NCBI GenBank assembly: GCA_048267965.1
Contig: JBLWWK010000005.1
Span: forward strand, 83,785 to 147,784
Direction of reading: 5' to 3'
Length of the DNA: 64,000 nucleotides
Source: GCA-2705995 sp048267965
Lineage (GTDB): Bacteria > Bacteroidota > Bacteroidia > Flavobacteriales_G > Salibacteraceae
Made by a program: the position numbers and the translations under genes. Positions 51,407-60,298 of this stretch are shown here, piece by piece (the stretch's first letter is position 1; each line of letters starts with the position of its first letter). The notes under the pieces are model-generated. The model worked only from the letters and a program-made list of their open reading frames with translations, was not told where the DNA came from and made no database searches.

Positions 51407-53267
51407 GCTCTAAACCGTAAAAACGTTTCTTAATGCCAATTTCGCTGATCTTTTGTTTTAAACCAGTAGCGGTAGAAATTTCTTTCAAGTTGAAATAATT
51501 CATCACAAAAGAGATCAAGGCTAACGATAAAACAATGCCAATTCCCAAGAAGACAAGCATATTGATTATCAATGTTTTTATCAAAACACCCGTCTCGTAA
51601 TCTTCAATAGGAATCAATTTAAAAACGTAATCGATGGTAAGCCACAAAACGGGCGAACTGTAGAGAATGAAAAATACGATGCTGATGAAGAAAATAGAGA
51701 GGTAAGCCAAAAAGAAACGGCCAAATCCTGCGCCAATAAGCTGAATGCTTTTTCCTAAAGAGCTCAAACTGTTTTTATTTTCGAACAAAGAGGTCGCAAG
51801 CGCCAGCAAAACAATAGGTGTGTTGATAAAGAAGAAAAGAAATTTGAAACCGCTAGTTGGAATAAAAAATACAGCGTGAAAAATGAGTTGTAAGAAAAAG
51901 GTGAAAATAACGGTACGAACCCATTTCCGCTTTAATTCAAGTGTAGGAACCAATGCTTGTAAAGTGGTGATGAGGTAACGATACGTAACCAAAGAGAACC
52001 CAGTAAAGGCGGCCACATTGAGTAGCATCATCACCAAACGGTCTGGAACGAACGAAAAATGAAAATACTCCATTATATAAAGCAAACCAGAAAAGGGTTG
52101 AGCTGTAAACGGATGAATAATTACTTCATCGGTAGTTAAAAGCAGAATTCCGCCTTGCACAAGGGCAATGAGTAAAAACCAACCGATAACTTTCGGAATT
52201 ACAGAGCGAGCTATAAAGAAAGTATGGGTAAAAATCTCTCCTGCTTTTTTTACAGTAAAAACATCGAAGGTGAATTCTTTGCGGGTAGTCTCCATTCGCT
52301 CAAACTCATAGTTTTCGCGTTTTTCTTTAGAAATTAACCACGGATAAATCACAAAATAGAAGAGAATAAACCCAAACGATAATACTATTACGCCAATGCG
52401 TACAATGTTGCTCATTTCGGTAATGCGGGTAATGTAACTTTCAATCACTCCGGCCAGAATAATTACCGGAATTACTCCAAGCATAATTTTAAACCCACGG
52501 TTGGCAGCATACCGAAAACTTTTTCCTCTACTAAATGTGCCCGGAAAAAACCAACCGCGCCCAATTTGAATTCCAGCCGCGCCCGCAATTACAATGGCGC
52601 TCAACTCTAGCGCCCCGTGCTGTAAAATAGTTACGATGGCTTCAAACCCTAAATCGTGACGAAAAAATAGATGATGAAAAGCGCCTACCATTACACCATT
52701 TCCAATTAAGATGCCTATGGTTCCTACCCCTACAATTAAACCGAAAAGAAAGGTAATGAGCGAAACCCGAACATTGTTGCTCGTGATTTGTAGAAACATC
52801 ATAAAAGCATCATCGTCTTTGTAAACAGCCAATGGGTCACCTTTTGCAATGTTATCTTCCGTCATGCTAACATATCCATTGCCTAAAATTTGGTTAACAA
52901 AATCAGGATCTTGAACGCAAGAAAAGTAGCCGGCAGCAATAGAAAGAACAAAAATTAAGAAAGAAATGAGTAAATCTTTTCGAGAGTGCCACATGATGGC
53001 GGGCAGTTCTTCTTTCCAAAATTTCGCAACGGTGTTAGAGTCGTCTTTTCTAAACTTGTAAATCCAGAGGTAAAGACTTTGCGATAAATTATTGAGGTAA
53101 TACCGAACGGTTCGGTTGGGGTAATAAGTGCGAGAATACGATAAATCGTCTGTGATTTGAACGTAAAGCTGACTAAGCCGCTCTGGATTTTTATTGCTTT
53201 TAGACAATTCATCTTCGAACTCTTGCCAATTATCTTGGTTTTGCTTTATAAATCTCGATTCACGCAT
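51396..53267 (-). CDS. SpoIIM-like stage II sporulation protein M family
   Basis: A 623-residue membrane protein. An N-terminal soluble region (about 1-95) precedes the SpoIIM core (about 100-325), which has repeated hydrophobic segments and the glycine-rich GNGVMVGAFHHLFF and LQHGALELSAIVIAGAAG. Further helices run to the C-terminus. In sporulating bacteria SpoIIM helps peptidoglycan hydrolysis at the septum; in non-sporulating Bacteroidota the homologue belongs to the MoxR/DUF58 cluster and its job is unknown. Co-directional with the cluster. Confidence 0.85.
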   Translation of the reverse strand: MRESRFIKQNQDNWQEFEDELSKSNKNPERLSQLYVQITDDLSYSRTYYPNRTVRYYLNNLSQSLYLWIYKFRKDDSNTVAKFWKEELPAIMWHSRKDLLISFLIFVLSIAAGYFSCVQDPDFVNQILGNGYVSMTEDNIAKGDPLAVYKDDDAFMMFLQITSNNVRVSLITFLFGLIVGVGTIGILIGNGVMVGAFHHLFFRHDLGFEAIVTILQHGALELSAIVIAGAAGIQIGRGWFFPGTFSRGKSFRYAANRGFKIMLGVIPVIILAGVIESYITRITEMSNIVRIGVIVLSFGFILFYFVIYPWLISKEKRENYEFERMETTRKEFTFDVFTVKKAGEIFTHTFFIARSVIPKVIGWFLLIALVQGGILLLTTDEVIIHPFTAQPFSGLLYIMEYFHFSFVPDRLVMMLLNVAAFTGFSLVTYRYLITTLQALVPTLELKRKWVRTVIFTFFLQLIFHAVFFIPTSGFKFLFFFINTPIVLLALATSLFENKNSLSSLGKSIQLIGAGFGRFFLAYLSIFFISIVFFILYSSPVLWLTIDYVFKLIPIEDYETGVLIKTLIINMLVFLGIGIVLSLALISFVMNYFNLKEISTATGLKQKISEIGIKKRFYGLEREV

Positions 53268-53278
53268 GGGCTAGTTCT

Positions 53279-53286
53279 CAAATATA
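53279..53286 (-). promoter_or_regulatory. Putative -7 promoter element (TATATTTG, minus strand) for the MoxR cluster
   Basis: On the minus strand TATATTTG lies 11 bp before the SpoIIM-like ATG, with a TTG 17 bp further upstream. This would give a very short leader and drive the whole five-gene cluster. Confidence 0.4.
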
Positions 53287-53355
53287 GAGAATAGAACTTA
53301 GCGCAAATTTAATTTTCGATGATAATCGTTACATTCGAAGAAATCTAATGAGCAC

Positions 53356-54099
53356 ATGAAATCTATCACCGTTACTACGGCTCAAAAAGTGAATATCGAT
53401 TTTGAACTCGCCTCTTTAATGGAAAGAATTTTGGCGTTCATTATCGATTTTATAGTTTTTCTTTTACTCTTCTACTTTTTGTTTTTGGGATATATGTCGT
53501 TAGGTTACGGTTACTCAGAAGAATCTCAGTATTACTATTTCTTAGTGATGTTCCCGATTTATACCTTTTACACATTCTATTGGGAGTTTTTTACCAAAGG
53601 AAGAAGCTTAGGGAAATTTGCTCTTGGCTTGCGAGTAGTAAAAGAAAACGCAGAAATCCCTACCATTACCAATTATATAAGCAGATGGCTGTTTCGGTTA
53701 ATCGATATTTGGTTGTCGAGCGGTTTTATTGCAGCGGTTTTTGTGGCCAGTTCAGAAAATAGCCAACGACTGGGCGAGGTAGTTTCAGGCACGGTAACCA
53801 TTAAGGTACGACCCCGTTATTCGTTTTCTTTAAGAGATGTGAAAAAAATTGGAGAGAAAAACGAAGATTACCAACCTCAATATGTGCAGGTAGCTGATTT
53901 AGCCGAAGACGATATGCTGGTGATTAAACAAGTGCTAGAGCGCTACGCAGCAAAAAAAAACACAGCTTCTTACGATGCGCTAACATTATTAACCGCCAAA
54001 ATGAGAGCGGTTTTGCAAATTGAAGAAGAGATAAAGCCGCACGAGCAAATTCAGTTTTTAGAGCGCCTAATCAAAGATTACATTGTACTCACGCGTTAA
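53356..54099 (+). CDS. RDD-family membrane protein, long form
   Basis: A 247-residue protein with an RDD membrane part (about 15-150: LASLMERILAFIIDFIVF, YWEFFTKGRSLGKFALGLRVV, WLFRLIDIWLSSGF) and a cytoplasmic C-terminal extension (about 155-247) absent in the shorter RDD protein at 46.6 kb. It is divergent from the SpoIIM-like gene and, as in other Bacteroidota, associated with the MoxR cluster. Function unknown. Confidence 0.83.
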   Translation: MKSITVTTAQKVNIDFELASLMERILAFIIDFIVFLLLFYFLFLGYMSLGYGYSEESQYYYFLVMFPIYTFYTFYWEFFTKGRSLGKFALGLRVVKENAEIPTITNYISRWLFRLIDIWLSSGFIAAVFVASSENSQRLGEVVSGTVTIKVRPRYSFSLRDVKKIGEKNEDYQPQYVQVADLAEDDMLVIKQVLERYAAKKNTASYDALTLLTAKMRAVLQIEEEIKPHEQIQFLERLIKDYIVLTR

Positions 54100-54117
54100 A
54101 TTAGAATCGTTTTTTTC

Positions 54118-54127
54118 GGTAGGAACC
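54118..54127 (+). repeat. GGTAGGAACC word, intergenic copy
   Basis: An exact copy 19 bp past the long RDD gene stop and after a T-run, outside any coding frame. Confidence 0.8.
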
Positions 54128-54160
54128 ATCTTTCCCCAAGAATTGACTCCATTTTAACCA

Positions 54161-54192
54161 TAAAAAAACACCGACTCTGAAAAATCGGTGCT
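54161..54192 (-). terminator. Terminator of the acyl-CoA synthetase gene
   Basis: CACCGA (54169-54174) pairs with TCGGTG (54185-54190) around a 10-base loop. On the minus strand a run of T residues follows the stem (54162-54168 as A on the plus strand), ending the gene at 54226. The A-tract and T-tract also allow action on the plus strand. Confidence 0.75.
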
Positions 54193-54225
54193 TAGATATT
54201 TTGGAAGATATTTTAATAGAAAACC

Positions 54226-55998
54226 TTACAAAGCTTGAACATAGAAGCTTTCGATTACTTTCTCGTATTTCTTAATAATTTCTTTACGCTTTAATTTTAA
54301 GGTGGGCGTAAGTTCTCCCGTTTCTATTGACCATTCATGTTGGCAAAGCGCTATTTTCTTCGGGCGTTCCCATTTGCCTAAATGAGCCGTTTTAGTTTCT
54401 ACTTCTTCCCAAATTCTATCAATAATTTGTTGCTGATTGGCCATTTCTTCAATAGAAGTAAAATCTATGTGATGTAGCTTGCACCATGTTCTAATGCTTT
54501 CCCAAGCTGGAACCACCAACACGGCAGGGAATTTTTTTCCTTCACCAACCACCATGGCTTGCTCTATAAAACGAGATTCTTTCAACGAATTTTCGATGGG
54601 CTGAGGAGCAACGTATTTACCACCAGATGTTTTGAAAATTTCTTTCTTTCTGTCGGTTATTTTCAAAAGTTGATCTCCAACAAACTCACCAATATCACCT
54701 GTTCTAAAATAGCCATCTTCGGTAAATACTTCTTTCGTTTTTTCTGGCTGATTGTAATAGCCTTGCATAACGTTGGGGCCTTTTACCAAGATTTCACCGT
54801 CATCTGCTATTTTAACGTGAACATTATCAATTACTCTACCTACGGTTCCTACCATTAAACCACCCTCTTTTTCGCAGTTTACGGCAATAACCGGAGACGT
54901 TTCTGTTAATCCATAACCTTCTAGAATGGGCATTTGTGCGGCATTGAAAATTCTCGCTAAACGAGGCTGTAGAGCGGCACTTCCAGAAACTATGGCTTTT
55001 ACATTACCTCCTAAAGCTTCTTGCCATTTCGAAAAAATGAGTTTTTGAGCAATTGATAATTTGAGGTTGTAAAAACCTCCGTTTTGGTTGTAAGGTTCCC
55101 ATTTTTCGGCAATACCTACTGCCCAAAAGAAGAGCATTTTTTTAATTCCGGTGAGTTCAGAACCTTTATCCATGATGCGTTCAAAAACTTTTTCGATAAG
55201 TCTCGGAACTCCCGTAAACACTTCGGGTTTCACCTCTCTAATATTATCGCCAATGGTTTCTAGAGATTCGGCAAAATAGACAGAAACTCCATTGTAGAAA
55301 TAGAGGTAGGTAACCATTCGTTCAAAAATGTGACAAATGGGTAAGAAGCTCAATGCTTTAGCGGTATGGTCAATTGGCACCCTAGGCGTGCAATCAACAC
55401 AATTCGAAGCAATGTTTCTATGCGATAGCATTACGCCTTTTGGCAAACCTGTAGTTCCTGACGTATAAATAAGTGTGGCTAAATCATCAGCTTTTACCGA
55501 ATCCATTAGTTGTTGAACTTCGGCTTGGTCACCCTCTTTGCCTTTTTCTAAAATTTCGGTCCAATGCTGGGCTCCTTCAATAGAATCAAAAGTGTAAATG
55601 GCTTGTAAAGTAGGAACCTTATCTTGAATATTCTTTACCTTAGTATACAGTTCCAAGTCTGAAACAATGCAGTATTTAATTTTTGCATCGTTAAAAATAT
55701 ATGTGTAATCTTCTTCAGAAATGGTGGGGTAAATCGGAACATTTACAGCTCCAATCTGCAAAATTCCAATATCGGTAATGTGCCATTCTGGGCGATTATT
55801 CGAGATAATAGCAATTTTGTCACCGCTTTTTACTCCAGAAGCAAGCAAACCTCTACTAAACTGATTCGATTGATCAATCCACTCTTCAGTGCTGATTTTT
55901 ACCCAATTACCGTTTACCTTTGAGGCTAAGGCATCTGGTTTTGGAAACTTATTTTGCTGGTAGTAGAGGATATCGAAAAGACGCGTTACTTCCGTCAT
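54226..55998 (-). CDS. Long-chain fatty-acid-CoA ligase (AMP-forming)
   Basis: A 590-residue ANL-family enzyme making acyl-CoA from fatty acid, ATP and CoA. The P-loop is YTSGTTGLPKGVMLSHRN (near 173), followed by GYGLTETSPVI (A5 motif), YFRTGDIGEF (A7) and the C-terminal TDRKKEIFKTSGGKYVAP (A8). The length and C-terminal layout match FadD/AcsL-like eubacterial long-chain synthetases. It is monocistronic, with its own terminator. Confidence 0.93.
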   Translation of the reverse strand: MTEVTRLFDILYYQQNKFPKPDALASKVNGNWVKISTEEWIDQSNQFSRGLLASGVKSGDKIAIISNNRPEWHITDIGILQIGAVNVPIYPTISEEDYTYIFNDAKIKYCIVSDLELYTKVKNIQDKVPTLQAIYTFDSIEGAQHWTEILEKGKEGDQAEVQQLMDSVKADDLATLIYTSGTTGLPKGVMLSHRNIASNCVDCTPRVPIDHTAKALSFLPICHIFERMVTYLYFYNGVSVYFAESLETIGDNIREVKPEVFTGVPRLIEKVFERIMDKGSELTGIKKMLFFWAVGIAEKWEPYNQNGGFYNLKLSIAQKLIFSKWQEALGGNVKAIVSGSAALQPRLARIFNAAQMPILEGYGLTETSPVIAVNCEKEGGLMVGTVGRVIDNVHVKIADDGEILVKGPNVMQGYYNQPEKTKEVFTEDGYFRTGDIGEFVGDQLLKITDRKKEIFKTSGGKYVAPQPIENSLKESRFIEQAMVVGEGKKFPAVLVVPAWESIRTWCKLHHIDFTSIEEMANQQQIIDRIWEEVETKTAHLGKWERPKKIALCQHEWSIETGELTPTLKLKRKEIIKKYEKVIESFYVQAL

Positions 55999-56023
55999 TA
56001 TTCTTGCGTATTTTAATCTAAGA

Positions 56024-56054
56024 TTGATTTGAGTTCTCTAAAATAATAAATTTG
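56024..56054 (+). promoter_or_regulatory. Promoter of the nitronate monooxygenase gene
   Basis: A TTG (56024-56026) and TAAATTTG (56047-56054) are separated by 20 bp, the full Bacteroidota -33/-7 arrangement. The transcript would start near 56060, 33 bp before the ATG. It lies in the 94-bp divergent gap with the acyl-CoA synthetase gene. Confidence 0.55.
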
Positions 56055-56092
56055 GTAATTGAAAAATAGTATGCACGCATAATAAAATACGT

Positions 56093-57127
56093 ATGGCCCT
56101 CGCAACAATCAAAACTTCGCTTAACGATGCCTTGTCAATTAACTTCCCAATAATCATGGCTCCCATGTTTTTAGTTTCTAATCAAGCCATGGTAGAAGCG
56201 GCCATGAAAAGCGGTATTGCAGGCGCTTTCCCTACATTAAATTACCGAAACGAGGGCGAGCTCGCTAAAATGCTCGATTCCATGAATGCCTGCTACGCAA
56301 AGTATAAAGGCTCTGGTACGTATGGCGTTAATTTAATTGTTCAGAAAACCAACCCGTTGTACGCTAAGCATTTAGATATTTGTGTAGAGAAAAAAGTTCC
56401 TTTTTATATTACATCGCTCGGAAATCCGAAAGAAGTCATCGAAAAAGCTCATTCTTATGGGGCAAAAGTATTTTGCGATGTAACCAATCTTGAGCATGCC
56501 AAGAAATGTTACGATTTAGGTTGCGATGGTTTTATTGCAGTGGGGCAGGGCGCTGGCGGACATGCTGGACCGAATGTTTTACATGTTTTAGTAACCTCTT
56601 TGAAACAGCATTTTCCAGAAAAGATGGTAATTGCTGCTGGAGGTATAGCCAATGGCGCAAGCATAGTTTCTATGATTGCCGTAGGTGCGGCTGGTGTTTC
56701 GGTAGGAACCCGATTTATTGCTACCGAAGAAGCTTCTGTAAACCAGGCATACAAAGAGGCGGTGGTGAATGCTAAAATGAGCGATATTGTATTAACTACT
56801 AAAATCTCAGGAACTCCTTGTACCATTATCGATACGCCTTATGCCAAAAAGATAGGTTATAAGCAGAATTTTCTAGAGCGATTTTTATCGAACAACAAGC
56901 AAACCCGAAAGTATTTTAAAATGTGGGTGCAATACATGGGAATGAAAAAGCTAGAGAGTTCGGTGTTACCGGCTAATTACAAAACGCTTTGGTGCGCAGG
57001 GCAATCAGTCGAGTTAATATCAGATGTGGGAACAGTAAAAGAAATTGTAGATCGATTTACAGAGGAAGCTCTACAATCCATTCAAGAAATTGTTGCTACT
57101 CAGTCGGTAATAACTCCAAAATCCTGA
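56093..57127 (+). CDS. Nitronate monooxygenase
   Basis: A 344-residue FMN-dependent TIM-barrel enzyme of the NMO/2-nitropropane dioxygenase family, oxidising alkyl nitronates (such as propionate-3-nitronate) to aldehyde and nitrite. FMN-contact motifs are IIMAPMFLVSN at the N-terminus, GQGAGGHAGP (conserved His near 150), VIAAGGIANGASI and GVSVGTRFI. Its 3' end overlaps the convergent CAP gene by 28 bp. Confidence 0.9.
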   Translation: MALATIKTSLNDALSINFPIIMAPMFLVSNQAMVEAAMKSGIAGAFPTLNYRNEGELAKMLDSMNACYAKYKGSGTYGVNLIVQKTNPLYAKHLDICVEKKVPFYITSLGNPKEVIEKAHSYGAKVFCDVTNLEHAKKCYDLGCDGFIAVGQGAGGHAGPNVLHVLVTSLKQHFPEKMVIAAGGIANGASIVSMIAVGAAGVSVGTRFIATEEASVNQAYKEAVVNAKMSDIVLTTKISGTPCTIIDTPYAKKIGYKQNFLERFLSNNKQTRKYFKMWVQYMGMKKLESSVLPANYKTLWCAGQSVELISDVGTVKEIVDRFTEEALQSIQEIVATQSVITPKS

Positions 57128-57732
57128 ACGCAAACAGTTCCGTATTTTTTGTGCGAACCAATGGCGATTCCTATATGAGTGAGTTCTTGATGCAGCAAGT
57201 TAACTCGATGGCCCGTACCAATAATGCCGTCATCAATCAACAAACTCATAAGTATATCGAGGGGTTGGTCTCTTCCTAAATCAATGTTTTCGGCTGTAAT
57301 TTCGCTAGAAATACGCTCGCGAATGCGTTCTGCTGGTGATTGACCTCGCGCATTGTTATGCGTAGCCTTGCCAGATTGACCTAAATACCGAGCTTGGGCT
57401 TCAGCAATTTGGGTAAGCACGGCATGTGGTTTATAGGCAACTTGAGCACGCATTTGACTTAAGGTTACCAACAAGCTTTGGGTATAAGAATTTCTTGAAA
57501 TAGAGTTTTCTTTCAAGTAAGGCAAATACACTTCGTCTCTAAATTGTTGCGGATACAGCCGTACCAAATTAATTAACTGCAACAATTCTTTCTCGTCTTG
57601 ATTGAGGTAGCTCACCGTTTGAGCGGTATTGGCTTCATTCAATTCGGTTAACGAAAAAGCAGATTCCCAATCTTGACTAAAACTAGTAAGGCTAAAAAGA
57701 CTTAAGAGAAGTGCCGATAGAAGTGTATGCAT
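57100..57732 (-). CDS. Exported CAP-domain (SCP/PR-1) protein
   Basis: A 210-residue protein with a signal peptide (about 1-20) and a CAP domain (about 45-210): LLQLINLVRLYPQQF, ATHNNARGQSPAERIRE, ENIDLGRDQ and the GHRVNLLHQELTHIGIAIG end, which holds the conserved His. Bacterial CAP proteins are secreted, sometimes with wall or lipid-binding roles. It overlaps the nitronate monooxygenase gene tail to tail by 28 bp. Confidence 0.85.
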   Translation of the reverse strand: MHTLLSALLLSLFSLTSFSQDWESAFSLTELNEANTAQTVSYLNQDEKELLQLINLVRLYPQQFRDEVYLPYLKENSISRNSYTQSLLVTLSQMRAQVAYKPHAVLTQIAEAQARYLGQSGKATHNNARGQSPAERIRERISSEITAENIDLGRDQPLDILMSLLIDDGIIGTGHRVNLLHQELTHIGIAIGSHKKYGTVCVQDFGVITD

Positions 57733-57742
57733 GGTTCCTACA
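57733..57742 (-). repeat. GTAGGAACC word immediately upstream of the CAP gene
   Basis: GGTTCCTACA (plus strand), i.e. TGTAGGAACC on the minus strand, lies directly in front of the CAP gene ATG (57730-57732). A copy abutting the start codon is in leader DNA, not coding sequence. Confidence 0.7.
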
Positions 57743-57790
57743 GATATAAGTTGTTTAATAAATCAGGATAAGCAAGAAACAGAGTTCTAT

Positions 57791-59425
57791 TTACTGTTGG
57801 TAAACTAACCGACCTCCAGAATAAGTAGCCATTATTTCTAAGGTAGAGAACTGCTGCTCAGAGATCTTAAGTAAATCAGAATTTAAAATTACAAAATCGG
57901 CCAGTTTGCCTACTTCTAAAGAGCCTTTTTCATTTTCTTCAAAGGTGGCTAGCGCTGGCCAAATCGTAATTCCGCGCAAAGCATCTTCTCTTGAAAGGGC
58001 ATTTTGGGGCTGAAAAGCAACGGCCGAATCATCGTGTAAAGGTTTTCTAAATACGGCTGAATAGAAAGTCTTGATAGGTGAAATATCTTCTACGGGGAAA
58101 TCGGTTCCTAATACAATAGTTCCATTTTGCTGAAGTAAATCGTTAAAAATGTAGGCGTTTTTAATTCTATCGCCAAGTCTTAGTTCTGCCCAAGGAGCGT
58201 CACTCGTAGCATGTGTAGGTTGCACAGAAGGCAAAATGGTGTAGTCTCTAAACTTTTGCACATCGGCCGGATGAACAACTTGAGCATGTTCAATGCGCCA
58301 ACGCAAATCGTTTACGCCACCGAGTACCAATCCCATAATATCGAGCAAAAGTCGATTGGTAGAATCTCCAATGCAATGTACATTCATCTGAAAATCCATT
58401 TTTTTCATCTTTTGAGCCATTTCTGTGAAATGTTCAGGAGAATTTAATAGAAATCCGTGTTGATTCTTTGCATCGTGATAAGGTTCTAATAAAGCGGCAC
58501 CACGAGATCCTAAGGCGCCATCGGCATAAACTTTAAACGAACGAACGTTTAGGTAATCGGTTTTAATTTTACCTCGTTGCTGAAAATAGGCAAGATGGGC
58601 AGAATCGTCACTTACCATAGCGTAAATGCGCATTTTTAACGGTCCGTTTTGCTGCAAAGAGTCGAGTAACAAAATATCACTTACTGGCAAACCAGCATCG
58701 GTTAAAGAAGTAATGCCCATTGCAAAACAATTATTTTGAGCTTTTAATAAACCGTTGGTTTTTTGCTGCGCTGTAGCGGTAGGAACCCGTTTTTCCACGA
58801 GGTCAACAGCATTATCGATTAATATGCCCGTTACTTCGTTATTGAGAATTTCGATTTTTCCACCTTGAATACGGGTGTTTGTTGAGATAGTAGCCAATTC
58901 TAAAGCAGCAGAATTGGCAATGGCAGCGTGTCCGTCTATTCTTTTTAATAAAACGGGTTGGTCCGGAAACAAACTATCGAGCGAGATTTTGTGCGGAAAA
59001 ACACTTTCTTCCCAATCGTTTTGATCCCATCCTCTTCCTAAAATCCATCCTTCTGGGTGTTGAGCAGCATACTTTTTTACACGCTCTAGGCATTCTTGCC
59101 AAGATTGTGTTCCTACTAAATTTACTTTGGTTAAGTTCTCTGCATAACCAACGAAATGGGCATGACCATCGTTAAACCCCGGATAAATAAACTGTTTGCG
59201 AGCATCAACAACGTTTTCGCTTTGGTATTTATTGAGTATTTCGTGTTCGGTTCCTACCGCTACAATGGTATCGTTTCGAATGGCCATGGCTTCACCAGTA
59301 GAGAAATTTTGGTCTACCGTATAAATAGTAGCATTGCGAATTAATAAATCTACCTTCTCTTTTTTGAGGCCGTTGCAAGAGAAAAGAGCAATTGAGATGA
59401 AAATCAGGGTAAATAATCGAGACAT
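57791..59425 (-). CDS. Lipoprotein amidohydrolase, YtcJ-like
   Basis: A 544-residue metal-dependent hydrolase with a lipoprotein signal (ALFSC, Cys near 17). The amidohydrolase landmarks are PGFNDGHAHFVG (metal HxH), VHCIGD, WRIEHAQVV, GTDFPVED (metal Asp) and the C-terminal GSLEVGKLADFVIL. The YtcJ-type acts on N-acyl amino acids or similar amides; the exact substrate is unknown. It would act outside the inner membrane. Two copies of the GGTAGGAACC word fall inside it. Confidence 0.87.
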   Translation of the reverse strand: MSRLFTLIFISIALFSCNGLKKEKVDLLIRNATIYTVDQNFSTGEAMAIRNDTIVAVGTEHEILNKYQSENVVDARKQFIYPGFNDGHAHFVGYAENLTKVNLVGTQSWQECLERVKKYAAQHPEGWILGRGWDQNDWEESVFPHKISLDSLFPDQPVLLKRIDGHAAIANSAALELATISTNTRIQGGKIEILNNEVTGILIDNAVDLVEKRVPTATAQQKTNGLLKAQNNCFAMGITSLTDAGLPVSDILLLDSLQQNGPLKMRIYAMVSDDSAHLAYFQQRGKIKTDYLNVRSFKVYADGALGSRGAALLEPYHDAKNQHGFLLNSPEHFTEMAQKMKKMDFQMNVHCIGDSTNRLLLDIMGLVLGGVNDLRWRIEHAQVVHPADVQKFRDYTILPSVQPTHATSDAPWAELRLGDRIKNAYIFNDLLQQNGTIVLGTDFPVEDISPIKTFYSAVFRKPLHDDSAVAFQPQNALSREDALRGITIWPALATFEENEKGSLEVGKLADFVILNSDLLKISEQQFSTLEIMATYSGGRLVYQQ

Positions 59426-59433
59426 ACCTTAAG

Positions 59434-60186
59434 TTAAGCTTTGTTTACAGTTGTTGAGTTGGCTTGGGCAGCAGGCAAAATCAGCATGTCACCAATGTTA
59501 ACATGGGCGGGTCTGGATGCGGCAAACCAAATGCATTCTGCAATATCGCTGGCGGTTAATGGTGTGTAGCCATCGTAGGTTGCGCTGGCCATTTCGGTAT
59601 TTCCGCTAAAGCGAACAAGACTAAACTCAGTTTCAACCAAACCTGGAGCAATGTTCGTGACTTTAATAGAATCTTGGTTGAGGTCGATGCGCATTGCTCT
59701 AGAAAGCGCATCAACAGCATGTTTGGTGGCGCAGTACACGTTACCGTTGGGGTATACTTCTTTTCCGGCAAGCGAGCCTATGTTGATAATGTGTCCGGCT
59801 TGTCTTTTAATCATAGAAGGAACCACCAATTTAGTAGCATAAAGCAAGCCCTTAATGTTGGTGTCAATCATTCTTTCCCAATGGTCGAAAGATCCCTGTT
59901 GAATAGGGTCTTTCCCAGCGGCTAAACCAGCATTATTGAGTAAAAGATCAATAGAGTCTAAATCGATAGAATCAAAGGCTTTTTGAGTTTCTTCTAAACT
60001 TCGGATGTCGAAACAGAGTGGAGTAGCAGTAATTTTATACTGGTTTTGCAAATCATTCGCCAAAGAAATTAGCCTTTCTTTTCTACGACCGGTAAGGACT
60101 ACATTCCAACCATTTTGAGCAAATATTTGAGCAGAAGCCGCGCCAATTCCCGCGCTGGCGCCTGTAATGAGTGCAGTTTTCGACAT
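59434..60186 (-). CDS. SDR-family oxidoreductase (YdfG-like)
   Basis: A 250-residue classical short-chain dehydrogenase. The cofactor loop is TGASAGIGAAS (near 8-18), followed by LLLNNAGLAAG, IINIGSLAG (Ser) and YCATKHAVDA (catalytic YxxxK). Arg pairs after the second strand (GRRKER) suggest NADP(H). It resembles YdfG/3-hydroxy acid dehydrogenases. It is followed closely by the amidohydrolase gene (8 bp), so they may share a transcript. Confidence 0.9.
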   Translation of the reverse strand: MSKTALITGASAGIGAASAQIFAQNGWNVVLTGRRKERLISLANDLQNQYKITATPLCFDIRSLEETQKAFDSIDLDSIDLLLNNAGLAAGKDPIQQGSFDHWERMIDTNIKGLLYATKLVVPSMIKRQAGHIINIGSLAGKEVYPNGNVYCATKHAVDALSRAMRIDLNQDSIKVTNIAPGLVETEFSLVRFSGNTEMASATYDGYTPLTASDIAECIWFAASRPAHVNIGDMLILPAAQANSTTVNKA

Positions 60187-60271
60187 GTTTAAATTCTTTT
60201 TTCAAATGTAGATTAAAAGCCAGTAGTGTAAAACTTAGAGCCATATAGAAGTTTCACTTCAGAGAGAGTGC

Positions 60272-60279
60272 TATTTTTG
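60272..60279 (+). promoter_or_regulatory. Putative -7 promoter element (TATTTTTG) before purL
   Basis: TATTTTTG lies 20 bp before the purL ATG; no TTG is seen at the -33 position, so evidence is partial. No PurR box or purine riboswitch was recognised in the 112-bp gap. Confidence 0.4.
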
Positions 60280-60298
60280 CCGTATTAAATTTAGAGGA

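Noticed and set aside
56509..56826. 105-residue frame opposite the nitronate monooxygenase
   Set aside because: Pro/Ala/Thr-rich antisense of the FMN-binding region with no support.
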